DNA of 22,880 nucleotides from Pseudomonadota bacterium (GTDB lineage Bacteria; Pseudomonadota; Gammaproteobacteria; Steroidobacterales; Steroidobacteraceae). Within the stretch, counting starts at the first letter, position 1, and each line of letters starts with the position of its first letter. The notes under the pieces are model-generated. The model saw only the letters and a program-made list of their open reading frames with translations, searched no databases and was not told where the DNA came from. Positions 1 to 8,439 of this stretch are shown here, piece after piece. The translations under genes and the position numbers were made by a program. The stretch lies in contig JAJZFQ010000197.1 in assembly GCA_021805275.1 (NCBI GenBank), forward strand, positions 1-22,880. The letters are read 5' to 3'.

Positions 1-181
1 CAACAACGGAATGCCCATGACCTCCAGCCTGGGGTGTGGCATCTGGGGCGGCAATGTTACGAACGAGAACATTCACCTGAAGCACTTCATGCAGACGACG
101 TGGGTCAGTCGGCCGATCGCGGAGGACCGGCCGTCGGAGCAGGAGCTGTTCGGCGAGTTCTACGGAACTGAGGTACTTTAG
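1..181 (+). CDS. CoA-acylating aldehyde dehydrogenase, C-terminal end (partial)
   Basis: The frame is open from base 2 to a TAG at 179-181 and gives the last 59 residues of a protein that starts outside the window. The stretch LGCGIWGGNVTNENIHLKHF matches the C-terminal signature of the acylating aldehyde dehydrogenases (AdhE N-terminal half, EutE/PduP, sulfoacetaldehyde dehydrogenase), in which a TLGCGxWGGNS.SEN..PKHL block follows the catalytic domain. Family members interconvert an aldehyde and its acyl-CoA using NAD(P)+. The catalytic cysteine lies upstream and cannot be checked. Only one base separates its stop from the GTG of the next gene, so the two are almost certainly co-transcribed and translationally coupled. 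The substrate is unknown. Confidence 0.75.
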   Translation, partial: NNGMPMTSSLGCGIWGGNVTNENIHLKHFMQTTWVSRPIAEDRPSEQELFGEFYGTEVL

Positions 182-182
182 A

Positions 183-1955
183 GTGGCGGGCAAGTCGGTT
201 GCAGAACACCTGGTTCGCTATTTGGAGCGTCGCGGCGTCCGTCATATCTTCGGACTCTGCGGACATACGAATATCGCGGTGCTCTCGGCTCTCGCCGAGA
301 GCACCATCCGATTTGTGAACGTCCGGCACGAGCAGATCGCCGCGCACGCCGCGGACGGCTACGCACGCGTGACCGGAAGGGCATCGGTCGTGCTGACACA
401 TCTCGGTCCGGGACTGACCAACGCCGCTACTGGCGTGGCCAATGCCGCCCTCGATTGCATTCCCATGGTGGTGATTGCCGGAGATGTTCCGACACACTAC
501 ATGGGCAAGCATCCGCACCAGGAGGTGAACCTCCACGCCGATGGATCGCAATTCGAAATTTACCGGCCGTTCGTTAAGCGCGCCTGGCGCGTCGATCGCC
601 CCGATCTGTTTCCGGAAATCATCGTCAAGGCCTTTCAGCTCGCCGAGAGCGGCCAGCCGGGGCCGGTTCTGGTCGATGTTCCCATGGATGTGTTTTCTGC
701 GGAGCTGGCACCCGAATTCCAAAGGCGCTTCGAGGCTCCTCTGAGCGTGGTGCATCCGCCGGCGATTGACCTGGAGATCGCCAGAGCGATCGTGACCGCG
801 CTGGGGGAGGCGCGCCGGCCACTGATCTATGCGGGCGGCGGGATATTGAGTGCCCGGGCCTCCGACGAGTTGCGCGAGTTCGTCGATTACATGGGAATAC
901 CGGTTGCCCACACACTCATGGGTAAGGGCGCCTTGCCCGACGATCATCCGCTGGTCCTCGGCATGAGCGGCTTCTGGGGTACGCTGCTGGTCAACAACGC
1001 CTGTATGGCGGCCGACTGGGTGCTCGGCGTGGGAACACGGTTCAAGGAAGCTGACTGCAGCTCCTGGTATCGCGACTATACATTCAATATTCCGCCGACA
1101 CGCCTTGCGCACATCGACATCGAGTCGAGCGAAATAGGACGAAATTTCGAAACCGAAATCGGGGTGGTGGCAGATGTGAAGGCAGCGCTCGCGACGCTGT
1201 GCCGGGTTGCCCGTGAGGTGTATCCGAATGGCCGAGGGCAACCATCGGCCGCGACGCAGATCGCTCAGTTCCGCAGAGAATTCGAGCAGGCAAATCGCCC
1301 CATGCAACTGAGCGGTGCGTTTCCAATGATGCCCGAGCGCATTCTGGCTGAGACGCGCCAGTTGCTGCCGCGTGACGGAATTCTAACGACCGATGTCGGC
1401 TGGAACAAGAACGGCGTCGGCCAGCAGTTTCCCATCTACACGCCCGGCAGCGTGCTCACACCCGGAGGGTATGCGACGATGGGCTTCGGACCACCGGCGG
1501 CGATCGGCGCGAAGCTCGCCGCGCCAGACCGGGCGGTAATCTCGCTGGTCGGGGACGGCGGCTTCGGGCAGAATCCGGCGGCGCTCGCTACTGCAGTGGA
1601 GCAGGGCCTCGCGATCGTCTGGGTGGTGATGAACAACAACGCATTTGGGACGATAGCGGGTCTGCAGCAGGCCCATTACGGTCTCACGCTGGGGACCGTC
1701 TTTCCGAGCGAAGCGGGCGGGTGGAGCGAGATGCGGCCGAAATACGCCGAGATTGCGCGCGCATACGGCTGCGAAGGTGTCCGCATCGAGTCTGCCGAGC
1801 AGTTCGCACCCGCATTGCGTCGGGCGCTTGAATCGGGTCGCCCGTATCTCCTCGACGTGCCAATGAAGAACAACCCAACGCCGACTACCGGTCACTGGAA
1901 TATTCTCGACATATACTCGCCGGGTCAGCACGTGTCGCACGTCGCGACCGGCTGA
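183..1955 (+). CDS. Thiamine-diphosphate-dependent enzyme, acetolactate synthase/2-hydroxyacyl-CoA lyase superfamily
   Basis: A 590-residue protein of normal length for this superfamily, starting at GTG 183 with GAGG at 169-172 as a plausible ribosome site. Domains in order are the N-terminal pyrimidine-binding domain with the ylide-activating Glu50 in RHEQ, followed by DGYARVTGR and GPGLTNA; a central domain (about 190-340); and the C-terminal diphosphate-binding domain with GDG at 457-459 and NNN at 484-486, the GDG-x(24)-NN metal/TPP motif. Such enzymes cleave or form a C-C bond next to a carbonyl: acetolactate synthase, oxalyl-CoA decarboxylase, 2-hydroxyacyl-CoA lyase, sulfoacetaldehyde acetyltransferase. 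No feature I can see decides between them. Its neighbours, an acylating aldehyde dehydrogenase and an HMG-CoA-lyase-like enzyme, argue for catabolism of an acyl-CoA or aldehyde rather than branched-chain amino-acid synthesis, and no ilvN-like small subunit follows. Confidence 0.85.
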   Translation: MAGKSVAEHLVRYLERRGVRHIFGLCGHTNIAVLSALAESTIRFVNVRHEQIAAHAADGYARVTGRASVVLTHLGPGLTNAATGVANAALDCIPMVVIAGDVPTHYMGKHPHQEVNLHADGSQFEIYRPFVKRAWRVDRPDLFPEIIVKAFQLAESGQPGPVLVDVPMDVFSAELAPEFQRRFEAPLSVVHPPAIDLEIARAIVTALGEARRPLIYAGGGILSARASDELREFVDYMGIPVAHTLMGKGALPDDHPLVLGMSGFWGTLLVNNACMAADWVLGVGTRFKEADCSSWYRDYTFNIPPTRLAHIDIESSEIGRNFETEIGVVADVKAALATLCRVAREVYPNGRGQPSAATQIAQFRREFEQANRPMQLSGAFPMMPERILAETRQLLPRDGILTTDVGWNKNGVGQQFPIYTPGSVLTPGGYATMGFGPPAAIGAKLAAPDRAVISLVGDGGFGQNPAALATAVEQGLAIVWVVMNNNAFGTIAGLQQAHYGLTLGTVFPSEAGGWSEMRPKYAEIARAYGCEGVRIESAEQFAPALRRALESGRPYLLDVPMKNNPTPTTGHWNILDIYSPGQHVSHVATG

Positions 1956-1964
1956 GTAGCCCGC

Positions 1965-2897
1965 ATGGCAACGAAAAGTGATGTGCTCGTGAGCGAGGTC
2001 GGGCCGCGCGACGGGCTGCAGAGCATCAAGTCGATGATGCCTCTGGCCGCCAAGAAGGAGTGGATCAGCGCCGAGGCGGCGGCCGGAGTGAGCGAGATCG
2101 AGGTTGGCAGTTTCGTGTCGCCCAAGCTGCTGCCGCAGCTTGCGGATACAATGGAAGTGGTTGCCCACGCCCTTACGTTGCCGGGACTGACGGTGGCAGT
2201 GCTGGTGCCGAACTTCAAAGGCGCACAGGCGGCGCTCAAGGCAGGCGCTCACAAGATCACCCTGCCATTCTCTGCGTCGGACACGCACCTGATGAAGAAC
2301 GTGCGGCGAACACCCGAGCAAATGCTAGAGGAAACCCGAGCGATCGCTGCGGTTCTCCGTGGCGCGTCGTCGGAGCACCGGCCGAAATTTGAAGTGGGCA
2401 TCTCGACCGCATTCGGCTGCAGCTACGAGGGTGTGGTTCCAGAGGACAAAGTGGTGCGGCTCGCAGAGACGGTCCTGGACGCGGGCTGCGATGAGGTCGG
2501 ACTGTCAGACTCAACCGGGTACGCGAATCCGGCTCAGGTCAAGTCGTTGGTACTGCGGGTGCGCGGCGCCATCGGGGAGTCGGCATTCGCGGGATTGCAC
2601 TTGCACAACACCCGCGGACTGGGGCTGGCCAACGTGCTTGCGGGACTTGAGCTCGATGTGAGGACGTTTGACAGCTCGCTGGCAGGTCTCGGCGGGTGTC
2701 CCTGGGCGCCCGGAGCGTCCGGCAATATCGTCACCGAAGATCTGGTCTTCATGCTCGAGGCAATGGGCATTCGCACAGGGATAGATCTAAACCGTCTGCT
2801 CGCGGTCCGTAAGATCCTGGCCACGAGCCTGCCGGGGGAGAGTCTCTACGGATTCGTTCCGGAGGCCGGACTGCCCTTGGGGTTCTCTCCCCCGTAA
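1965..2897 (+). CDS. Hydroxymethylglutaryl-CoA lyase family protein
   Basis: A 310-residue TIM-barrel lyase of the HMGL-like family, close to the usual length of about 300. Near the N-terminus EVGPRDGLQ (11-19) holds the catalytic Arg15 and the metal ligand Asp16. HLHNTRG carries the metal-binding His212 and His214. The glycine-rich active-site loop GLGGCPWAPGASGN carries Cys245. All the residues expected of a working HMG-CoA lyase are present. The reference reaction splits 3-hydroxy-3-methylglutaryl-CoA into acetyl-CoA and acetoacetate, but relatives act on other 3-hydroxyacyl-CoAs and on citramalyl-CoA, so the substrate is open. Only nine bases separate it from the upstream stop, and I see no strong Shine-Dalgarno, which suggests translational coupling. 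It appears to be the last gene of the operon. Confidence 0.88.
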   Translation: MATKSDVLVSEVGPRDGLQSIKSMMPLAAKKEWISAEAAAGVSEIEVGSFVSPKLLPQLADTMEVVAHALTLPGLTVAVLVPNFKGAQAALKAGAHKITLPFSASDTHLMKNVRRTPEQMLEETRAIAAVLRGASSEHRPKFEVGISTAFGCSYEGVVPEDKVVRLAETVLDAGCDEVGLSDSTGYANPAQVKSLVLRVRGAIGESAFAGLHLHNTRGLGLANVLAGLELDVRTFDSSLAGLGGCPWAPGASGNIVTEDLVFMLEAMGIRTGIDLNRLLAVRKILATSLPGESLYGFVPEAGLPLGFSPP

Positions 2898-2932
2898 CGC
2901 ATCACGTTAGCTGCGCGCGGTCGCACCGGGAC

Positions 2933-2948
2933 GATGCGCTTGCGCATC
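2933..2948. terminator. Terminator-like hairpin between convergent genes
   Basis: GATGCGC and GCGCATC form a perfect 7-bp stem with a two-base centre, 36 bases past the lyase stop. On the + strand it is followed by AATACATTT rather than a clean T-run. On the - strand it overlaps the inferred stop of the carboxylesterase pseudogene (2947-2949). It could serve both directions, but the missing U-tract keeps confidence low. Confidence 0.35.
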
Positions 2949-4825
2949 AATACATTTGTCCGGGCTCTTTCCGCACGAGTGGACGCGGCCAGGCAGCAGG
3001 GCTCGCCAACAGGAATGCGATCCCACGAGCCTTCGCATTGCCTCACGTAATTCTGTTACCGAGTGCGTCATCTGAGATGTTACCGAATTTTGCCTCCGGG
3101 CCGCATTTCCATCGCTTGCATTCCACAAAGCGGATGGCAGTTTGCCATCGCGGAAATGCGATGCGATCGAACGCCGCCGGTAGCATTCCGGGTGAGGCAA
3201 CGGTCACGCCGAGTAACAGTCGTGGTGAGGCAATGCGAGGGCCACGAGCATTGAGCTTCTGCAGCGGCAGTGGCACGCGAAGCACCGTGCGGTACGGGTC
3301 GACCGGATCGAAGCGTTTGAATCTAACCACTACTGTATCAGGGTTGCCAGTTCTGGAAAAATTAAATACAACATCCTGCAGTTCCTGCGACAGCTTGCAT
3401 TCGGCCTGCTTCCAGTCGCGCGTCGCGCGAAACAGATTGTAGGTGTTCAATGTGCCCAGCCAATAGGCGACGTCGCTGAAGTGGTAGGCGCCCGCGGCTG
3501 TGGCGGATCGGGAAGATCGGCGAACGTCACGCTAGGCACGAAGGGTTCGACGTGACCGAAGAGGTATAGATATGCGGGAGCGTGGCTGAATTCCGCCTGC
3601 AAAGTGACTCCGCTGAGTGCGGCCATGCCCATGTCCATGCCACTGTCACGCGAGGCGGCTAATGCCTGCGGTTGCGCCTGCAGGTCGGTACACGCCGGCA
3701 AAGCCTTGAGGGATTCCGCGGAGTGCGCGCCGAAGATCTGTCTCGCGGTTGCGCGATAATGCTGGGGCGTCGCGGCGGTGGGCCGTGCAAGCCCAGTGCC
3801 GAGATCGTTGTCCGTCGCGCCTACCAGGACCGGGACCGGCTGCTCCTTGCTTTCCTTGATGATCGCCCACGGAGGTTGCGGCAGGAAATGGCCATCGACA
3901 GTCGGTCGGGCTTCGAAATGCGCTCGCTGTGCAATCGCCATGATCTGATTGGCAGGTAGGTCGCGCATCTGGGCGAGACCGCTCACGAGGAGCGCGCGCC
4001 TCAGCATCAGGTGGTGCGTCTGTGCCTGCTGCCACGATGGCGCGGCTAGGACCGGGGTTTTGGCGAGCAGGGAGCCACTCAGGCCCTATCGCCCGCTCGA
4101 ACAGGCCCTTGGACAACGGACTGACCTGCAGTAGGTCGATCGACATCGAACCCGTCGACCGGCCAATAAGGGTGACGCTGTGCGGGTTGCCGCCGAACGC
4201 CCGGATGGCGCGCTGCACCCATTTTACGGCCACAATCTGATCAAGCAGGCCCGAGTTGCCACTGGCATGGTGTCGTGATTGCGCGGTCAGCTGCGCAAGC
4301 GCGAGAAGCCCGAACACACCGACGCGGTGGTTGGCGGCGACGTAGACTACGCCGTGCCGGGCGAGATGCGCGCCGCTGTAGACCGACATGCTCTCTGAGC
4401 GGGTGACGAAGGCACCGCCGATGATCCACACCACCAACGCCAGATCGGCGCCCGGGCGGGCGTCCAGACGTTCACGTAAGGGCAATCTTCCGAAATCGTC
4501 TGTGTGCCGAAATAATGGTTGATATCCGGGCCGCGCATCGGTTGCATGCAGGAGGCCGCTTCAGGGCGGCGGTATAGATGCCATGCTACGGCTTGACCGG
4601 TTGCCGCGAGCGCCAGCGATTCTGGCGCACCGGTGGCGTGGCGAAAGGTATGCCATAGTAGGCCTTCACGCGGTGGCAGTTGAGCGTACCGGCGAGGAGT
4701 CCGGAATCAATCCTCACTGGGTTGCCCGGCACCGGGAGCATCGCGGCGGCGAACGCGGTGGGTGGCGGTCCGGCGAGCGTCAGGATGAGGCCGATGGGTG
4801 CCAGAATGGAGTTGAGCTTGCGCAA
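2947..4825 (-). pseudogene. Type-B carboxylesterase, frameshifted and interrupted
   Basis: Read on the minus strand, pieces of one secreted carboxylesterase follow each other in different frames over a length fitting the family's 500-550 residues. In order: a signal-like N-terminus from TTG 4825, then VKAYYGIPFATPP (about 4640); SEDCPYVNVWTP (about 4480); WIIGGAF, VYVAANHRVGVFGLLAL and GRSTGS with the nucleophile Ser (4440-4100); LPANQIMAIAQ to YLYLFGHV (3950-3560); and AYHFSDVAYWLGTLNTYN with the catalytic His (3490-3440), then FNFSRTGNPD. The frame changes fall near 4590, 4460, 4000 and 3500. The usual oxyanion-hole WIHGGAF reads WIIGGAF. A small mobile element sits at 3030-3241. Removing it and one copy of the flanking repeat leaves an open frame to a TGA at 2947-2949. 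The gene is clearly dead. Its former substrate is unknown. Confidence 0.85.
3030..3241. mobile_element. MITE-like miniature element with terminal inverted repeats and target duplication
   Basis: A 212-bp stretch with no coding potential of its own. Its ends are inverted repeats: CCTTCGCATTGCCTCAC at 3030-3046 and, read on the opposite strand, CCCTCGCATTGCCTCAC at 3241-3225 (16 of 17 identical). A weaker match, CTGTTAC, extends inward. The direct repeat CCACGAGC flanks it (3023-3030 and 3242-3249; the last base may belong to the element), as expected of a 7-8 bp target duplication. Subterminal repeats occur inside: TGTTACCGA at 3054-3062 and 3078-3086, and GTGAGGCAA at 3192-3200 and 3225-3233. 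An internal hairpin, GATGGCA/TGCCATC, lies at 3133-3149. The parent transposon family is not identifiable from this alone. Confidence 0.7.
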
Positions 4826-4889
4826 GAGTTCTCTCGTGGCGATCGCGCTTGGCGCGCAGGAGCGTTGAGCCGCGGGGGCTGTCGTCAGC

Positions 4890-4917
4890 GCTAAATTAGC
4901 CGGTATAACCAACCGGT
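4890..4917. promoter_or_regulatory. Clustered palindromes upstream of the esterase pseudogene
   Basis: GCTAAATTAGC (4890-4900) is an 11-base palindrome. It abuts CCGGT-N6-ACCGG and the octamer AACCGGTT (4910-4917). The cluster lies 65-92 bases upstream of the esterase start on the minus strand and about 130 upstream of the promoter at 5044. It looks like a regulator binding site for the dead esterase, for example a TetR-type operator. It does not match the CTAGT-type sites found elsewhere in the window. Confidence 0.3.
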
Positions 4918-5043
4918 TTTACGGCGAAAACTACAGGTGGACGCGAAGGGTGTCCAATGCCGTGACACCATTGCGGCTGAGGTGTGCGCTGCGCCGCAAC
5001 CGGCGATGGTATGCGCGACTCCGCGGCCACGGGCGGACTGGAA

Positions 5044-5073
5044 TTGACGTGAACTATCTGGTGCGTATAATTG
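5044..5073 (+). promoter_or_regulatory. Sigma-70-type promoter with operator-like spacer (site 1)
   Basis: TTGACG at 5044-5049 and TATAAT at 5066-5071 are separated by 16 bases, a near-consensus sigma-70 promoter. Start of transcription would be near 5078, so the in-frame TTG at 5071 cannot be the start of the following gene and the ATG cluster at 5122-5131 is used. The spacer and -10 match the promoter in front of the TonB receptor (16691-16720) at 24 of 30 positions, which points to a common regulator and not only a common sigma factor. Confidence 0.75.
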
Positions 5074-5121
5074 CTCGTGGTGCGACCGTCGCCCGTTCAG
5101 CCGTGTAATTCGCCGCCCCAC

Positions 5122-7338
5122 ATGATGACAATGGCATACAAGCGCGTCGCCTGGTTCCTAACCGTGCTGCCCGCCTGCGTTCTCGCAGCGGGAGCACCGT
5201 CTGTCTCGCGTGGCACGACCGACTGGGATGCGGCGGCTTCGGGCACGCATTTCTCACCGCTCGAGCAAATCACCGCACGCACGGTGCGGCGCCTGGGGGT
5301 GGCGTGGGTCTACGACACCGGCATGAAAGGCAGAGGCTTCGAGGATACGCCGCTGCTCGTTGACGGCCGAATGTACGTGTTGCTGCCGAACGAGGTGGTC
5401 GTTGCGCTCGATCCGGACTCCGGGCGGCGGATCTGGAGCTACGACCCGCACGAGAAGCGCACCCGCGTGAGCCGAGGGCTTGCCTATTGGCCCGGCAGCG
5501 GGAAAATGGCTCCGCGACTGGTCGAGGCCACTGCCGATGGACACGTCATCGAGCTCGACCCGGCAACCGGCAAACCGGTGGTTGAATTCGCTGACCATGG
5601 CGTACTCGATCTGCGAGCGATCCAGGCCAAGGGCTATCCGTATGCGCCGTACGGGTTCACGTCGCCACCGGCCGTCTGGCGCAATCTGCTTATTCTCGGT
5701 CCGGACTTGCAAGAGGGTCCGAGCCAGGGGCCGCCAGGGATCGTCACCGCAGTTGACGCCGTTACCGGCAGGATTGTCTGGACGTTCCATACCGTCCCGC
5801 AGCCTGGGCGGCCCGGAAATTCAACTTGGGGGCCAGGAGGCTGGAAGAACCGCTCCGGTCCCTCGGCCTGGGGTGATATCACGGTCGACCCGAAGCTCGG
5901 CCTGGTGTTCGTTCCGGTCGCAAACCCGGCGGACAGCTATTACGGCGCGGACCGTCCTGGCACGAATCTCTACGCCAATTCGGTCGTCGCGCTCGATGCG
6001 CGTACCGGACAGCTGCGCTGGTATTATCAGTTCGTCCACCACGATCTGTGGGACACCGATACCGTCAGCACGAGTCTGGTCGAGGCCTGGAAGAATGGCC
6101 GGAAGATTCCTGCGGTAGCCGCGCTCACCAAATCAGCGCTGCTCTTCATTCTGGATCGGCGCACCGGCAAGCCGATCTTCGGGGTGCGCAACCGCCGCGT
6201 ACCGAAGAGCGATGTGCCCGGCGAGCACTCATGGCCCACCGAACCCTACCCTGTGGAGCCGCCACCGCTCGCGCGGCAGACTGTCACCGCTGCGGACGTC
6301 ACGACGGTTACGCCGGGTTCGGAGACCTACTGCAAGTCGCAATTCGCAAAGTTCCACATCGAGGGCCGATACAGCCCGTTCCAGCTCCAACCGAGCCTGC
6401 ACTTTCCGTCCGCAGTCGGTGGTGGCAACTGGGGTGGAACAAGCTACGATCCGCAGCTCGGCTACATCTATGTCAATACCAGCGACTTCGGCAGCATCGG
6501 GCAGATGGTGAAAGCTGGCTCGACGGTGCACAGCGGGCGGGCGCTGAAATTCAAAGGCGCCTATGCGAAGTTTCTTGCGCACTTCAAGCGCATGCCCTAC
6601 TACAACCCATACGTGGGCGCCCGATTTGTCGATGCGAACGGCCTTCCGTGTCAGCAGCCTCCCTGGGGACTTCTGTCCGCGGTGAATACGCGCACCGGAC
6701 ACGTTGCCTGGCAGGTGCGACTCGGCGACTACCCGGAGCTGGCTCAAGCGGGAGTTCCAGCGACGGGGACCCCCAACCTGGGCGGCAGTTTGGTGACGGC
6801 GGGCGGGCTGGTGTTCATCGGAGCGACGATGGACGGTGACTTCCGAGCCTTCGACGCCCGCACGGGACGCATGGTGTGGGAGGCGGGGCTCGACGGCTAT
6901 GGCGAGGCGACGCCGACGACTTACCTGGGCAAAAACGGCCGGCAATATGTCGTGATTGCCGTCGGTGGTCCGGGTCTGCTGCGCGGAGTGCATCACAGCG
7001 TTAAAAATCCGCCGGTGCGCCTGGTAGCGTTTGCGCTGGGCGGTCGGCCGGCTGCCCCGACCCAGGCGTCACGTGCGCAGAGTTCGGCGCTCATGGGCGG
7101 GGCGCCGCCGCCGGCCAGCGGCAAACTGCCGCCGGGAGCTGGCCGGGGGATCGTGAAGGAGGACTGCACGCTGTGTCACGGCGTGGAGAACATCACCGGA
7201 TCCCGTCTCAGTCGCGGCGGATGGCAGGCGACGGTGCGCGAGATGATGAATCGCGGCGCGCCCGTCACAACTGCGCAATACGCGACACTGATCGAGTATC
7301 TGACGGACCATTTCGGAACGGCATCGAAGGCGAGATGA
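5122..7338 (+). CDS. Secreted PQQ-dependent dehydrogenase with C-terminal cytochrome c domain (quinohemoprotein)
   Basis: From ATG 5122 the protein has 738 residues; ATGs at 5125 and 5131 are equally possible starts. Residues 1-24 form a signal peptide, so it works in the periplasm. The rest to about 630 is an eight-bladed PQQ propeller with repeated ALD..TG..W blade ends. HHDLWD (306-311) and TPNLGG followed by LVTAGGLVFIGAT (550 on) are typical of the glucose/quinate/shikimate branch. The membrane-anchor domain of Gcd/QuiA is absent, as is the vicinal Cys-Cys of the methanol dehydrogenase branch. After a Pro/Ala linker comes one c-type haem site, CTLCH (682-686), with a likely Met ligand in REMMNRG. 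The enzyme should oxidise a sugar, polyol or alcohol and hand electrons to its own haem. It is the first gene of an operon with a ThuA protein and cytochrome b561. The substrate is not determinable. Confidence 0.88.
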   Translation: MMTMAYKRVAWFLTVLPACVLAAGAPSVSRGTTDWDAAASGTHFSPLEQITARTVRRLGVAWVYDTGMKGRGFEDTPLLVDGRMYVLLPNEVVVALDPDSGRRIWSYDPHEKRTRVSRGLAYWPGSGKMAPRLVEATADGHVIELDPATGKPVVEFADHGVLDLRAIQAKGYPYAPYGFTSPPAVWRNLLILGPDLQEGPSQGPPGIVTAVDAVTGRIVWTFHTVPQPGRPGNSTWGPGGWKNRSGPSAWGDITVDPKLGLVFVPVANPADSYYGADRPGTNLYANSVVALDARTGQLRWYYQFVHHDLWDTDTVSTSLVEAWKNGRKIPAVAALTKSALLFILDRRTGKPIFGVRNRRVPKSDVPGEHSWPTEPYPVEPPPLARQTVTAADVTTVTPGSETYCKSQFAKFHIEGRYSPFQLQPSLHFPSAVGGGNWGGTSYDPQLGYIYVNTSDFGSIGQMVKAGSTVHSGRALKFKGAYAKFLAHFKRMPYYNPYVGARFVDANGLPCQQPPWGLLSAVNTRTGHVAWQVRLGDYPELAQAGVPATGTPNLGGSLVTAGGLVFIGATMDGDFRAFDARTGRMVWEAGLDGYGEATPTTYLGKNGRQYVVIAVGGPGLLRGVHHSVKNPPVRLVAFALGGRPAAPTQASRAQSSALMGGAPPPASGKLPPGAGRGIVKEDCTLCHGVENITGSRLSRGGWQATVREMMNRGAPVTTAQYATLIEYLTDHFGTASKAR

Positions 7339-7357
7339 GACGAGGAAAAGTCGCATC

Positions 7358-8437
7358 ATGAACCGACGACAGATGATCTCCCGGGCTATCGGCACGCTCG
7401 GTGCAGGCGCCGCATTGGGTCTAGATCTGTACGCCCCGGCGCTGGCGAAACCTGGTGGTGCGCAGCATCTGGCCGCCACGCACGCGGACAGGGCGGAGTT
7501 CTTCGAGCGCTATATGCGCCGTCCGGGACGGAAGAATGTCCTTGCATGGGCACCGATCAAGAACGGCTTCCAGCACAATTCCATCTCGCATGCCATGAGC
7601 GTGATCGAACACTTGGGCTACGTCTCGCAGACCTACGACACATACTTTCATACCGATAGTCAGGCCATCAGCCTGCATGGCTTGACGGGCAGTTACGGCC
7701 AGGGCGTTATGGGGCGCGATCTCAATAACTACGATGCGATCTTCTGCCTCGGTGTTCGGGAGGTTTACCTCACCGCGCAGCAGCGCGCCGATCTGCTCGC
7801 GTTCATCCGCAATGGCGGTGGCTTTGTCGGTGTGCACGCGGCCTCGACCATGTTTCTGCCCTGGCCGCCGTTTGGCAAGCGGCAGGACGCGGCGCTTGCC
7901 TGCGGGCGCACGTTCCAGCGCTGGCCGCAGTTCAACGAGATGCTCGGCGCGGAGTTCGTCGAACATCCCTACGGCCAGATCGAGGCGTCGGTGATCGTGG
8001 ACGATCCGCGATTCCCGGCGACGCGCTTTTTGCCGGCGAAGTTCAACTTGCATGACGAGATGTACGAGTTCAAGGATTTCTCTCGTCAGGACATGGACGT
8101 CGTCCTGCGTCTGGATACGTCTGGACTGAACCTGAAGCGCCGCCGCCTGACTGATCGCACCACGGACTGGCCGCTCGCGTGGGCCAAGAGTTATGGCAAG
8201 GGACGCGTGTTCTATTGCGCACTCGGCCATTCGCGTGAGACGTGGGATATCCCGGACATCCAGCGGATCTACTTCGAGGGACTGCGTTGGGCGCTGGGGC
8301 TTAAGAACGCGGACATCGCCACCCACCCGATGCGTCAGGTTTCCGCCGCTGCCGTCGATCTGCCGCCGCCGCCGCCGCCTTGTGGTCCGCAGTGGGCTCT
8401 GCAGCTGCGTGAACCGTCCGTGCGTCTCGGAGTCTGA
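7358..8437 (+). CDS. ThuA-domain protein with Tat-like signal
   Basis: A 359-residue protein from ATG 7358 with GAGGA at 7343-7347. The N-terminus MNRRQMISRAIGTLG has a twin arginine and a short hydrophobic stretch ending in ALA, consistent with Tat or Sec export. The body is a ThuA-like glutamine-amidotransferase-type fold: YDAIFCLG, then the strand-turn GGGFVGVHAAS (153-163), then PLAWAKSYGKGRVFYCALGH followed by YFEGLRWALG near the end. The family is linked to sugar utilisation and is often found beside PQQ or haem dehydrogenases, but its reaction is mostly unknown. Only 19 bases separate it from the dehydrogenase gene and two from the cytochrome, so a joint role in the same periplasmic oxidation is likely. 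The C-terminus holds a run of about seven prolines that is probably unstructured. Confidence 0.82.
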   Translation: MNRRQMISRAIGTLGAGAALGLDLYAPALAKPGGAQHLAATHADRAEFFERYMRRPGRKNVLAWAPIKNGFQHNSISHAMSVIEHLGYVSQTYDTYFHTDSQAISLHGLTGSYGQGVMGRDLNNYDAIFCLGVREVYLTAQQRADLLAFIRNGGGFVGVHAASTMFLPWPPFGKRQDAALACGRTFQRWPQFNEMLGAEFVEHPYGQIEASVIVDDPRFPATRFLPAKFNLHDEMYEFKDFSRQDMDVVLRLDTSGLNLKRRRLTDRTTDWPLAWAKSYGKGRVFYCALGHSRETWDIPDIQRIYFEGLRWALGLKNADIATHPMRQVSAAAVDLPPPPPPCGPQWALQLREPSVRLGV

Positions 8438-8439
8438 TC

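Noticed and set aside
105..1307. Long minus-strand frames over the TPP enzyme and lyase genes
   Set aside because: The plus-strand genes carry full family motifs, and the minus frames are shadows with no recognisable motif.
5071..5121. TTG start 17 codons upstream for the PQQ dehydrogenase
   Set aside because: It overlaps the -10 box of the promoter, so these codons would precede the transcription start. The ATGs at 5122-5131 lead directly into the signal peptide.
8363..8380. CCG triplet repeat
   Set aside because: It encodes the proline run in the C-terminus of the ThuA protein, and no independent repeat element is needed.
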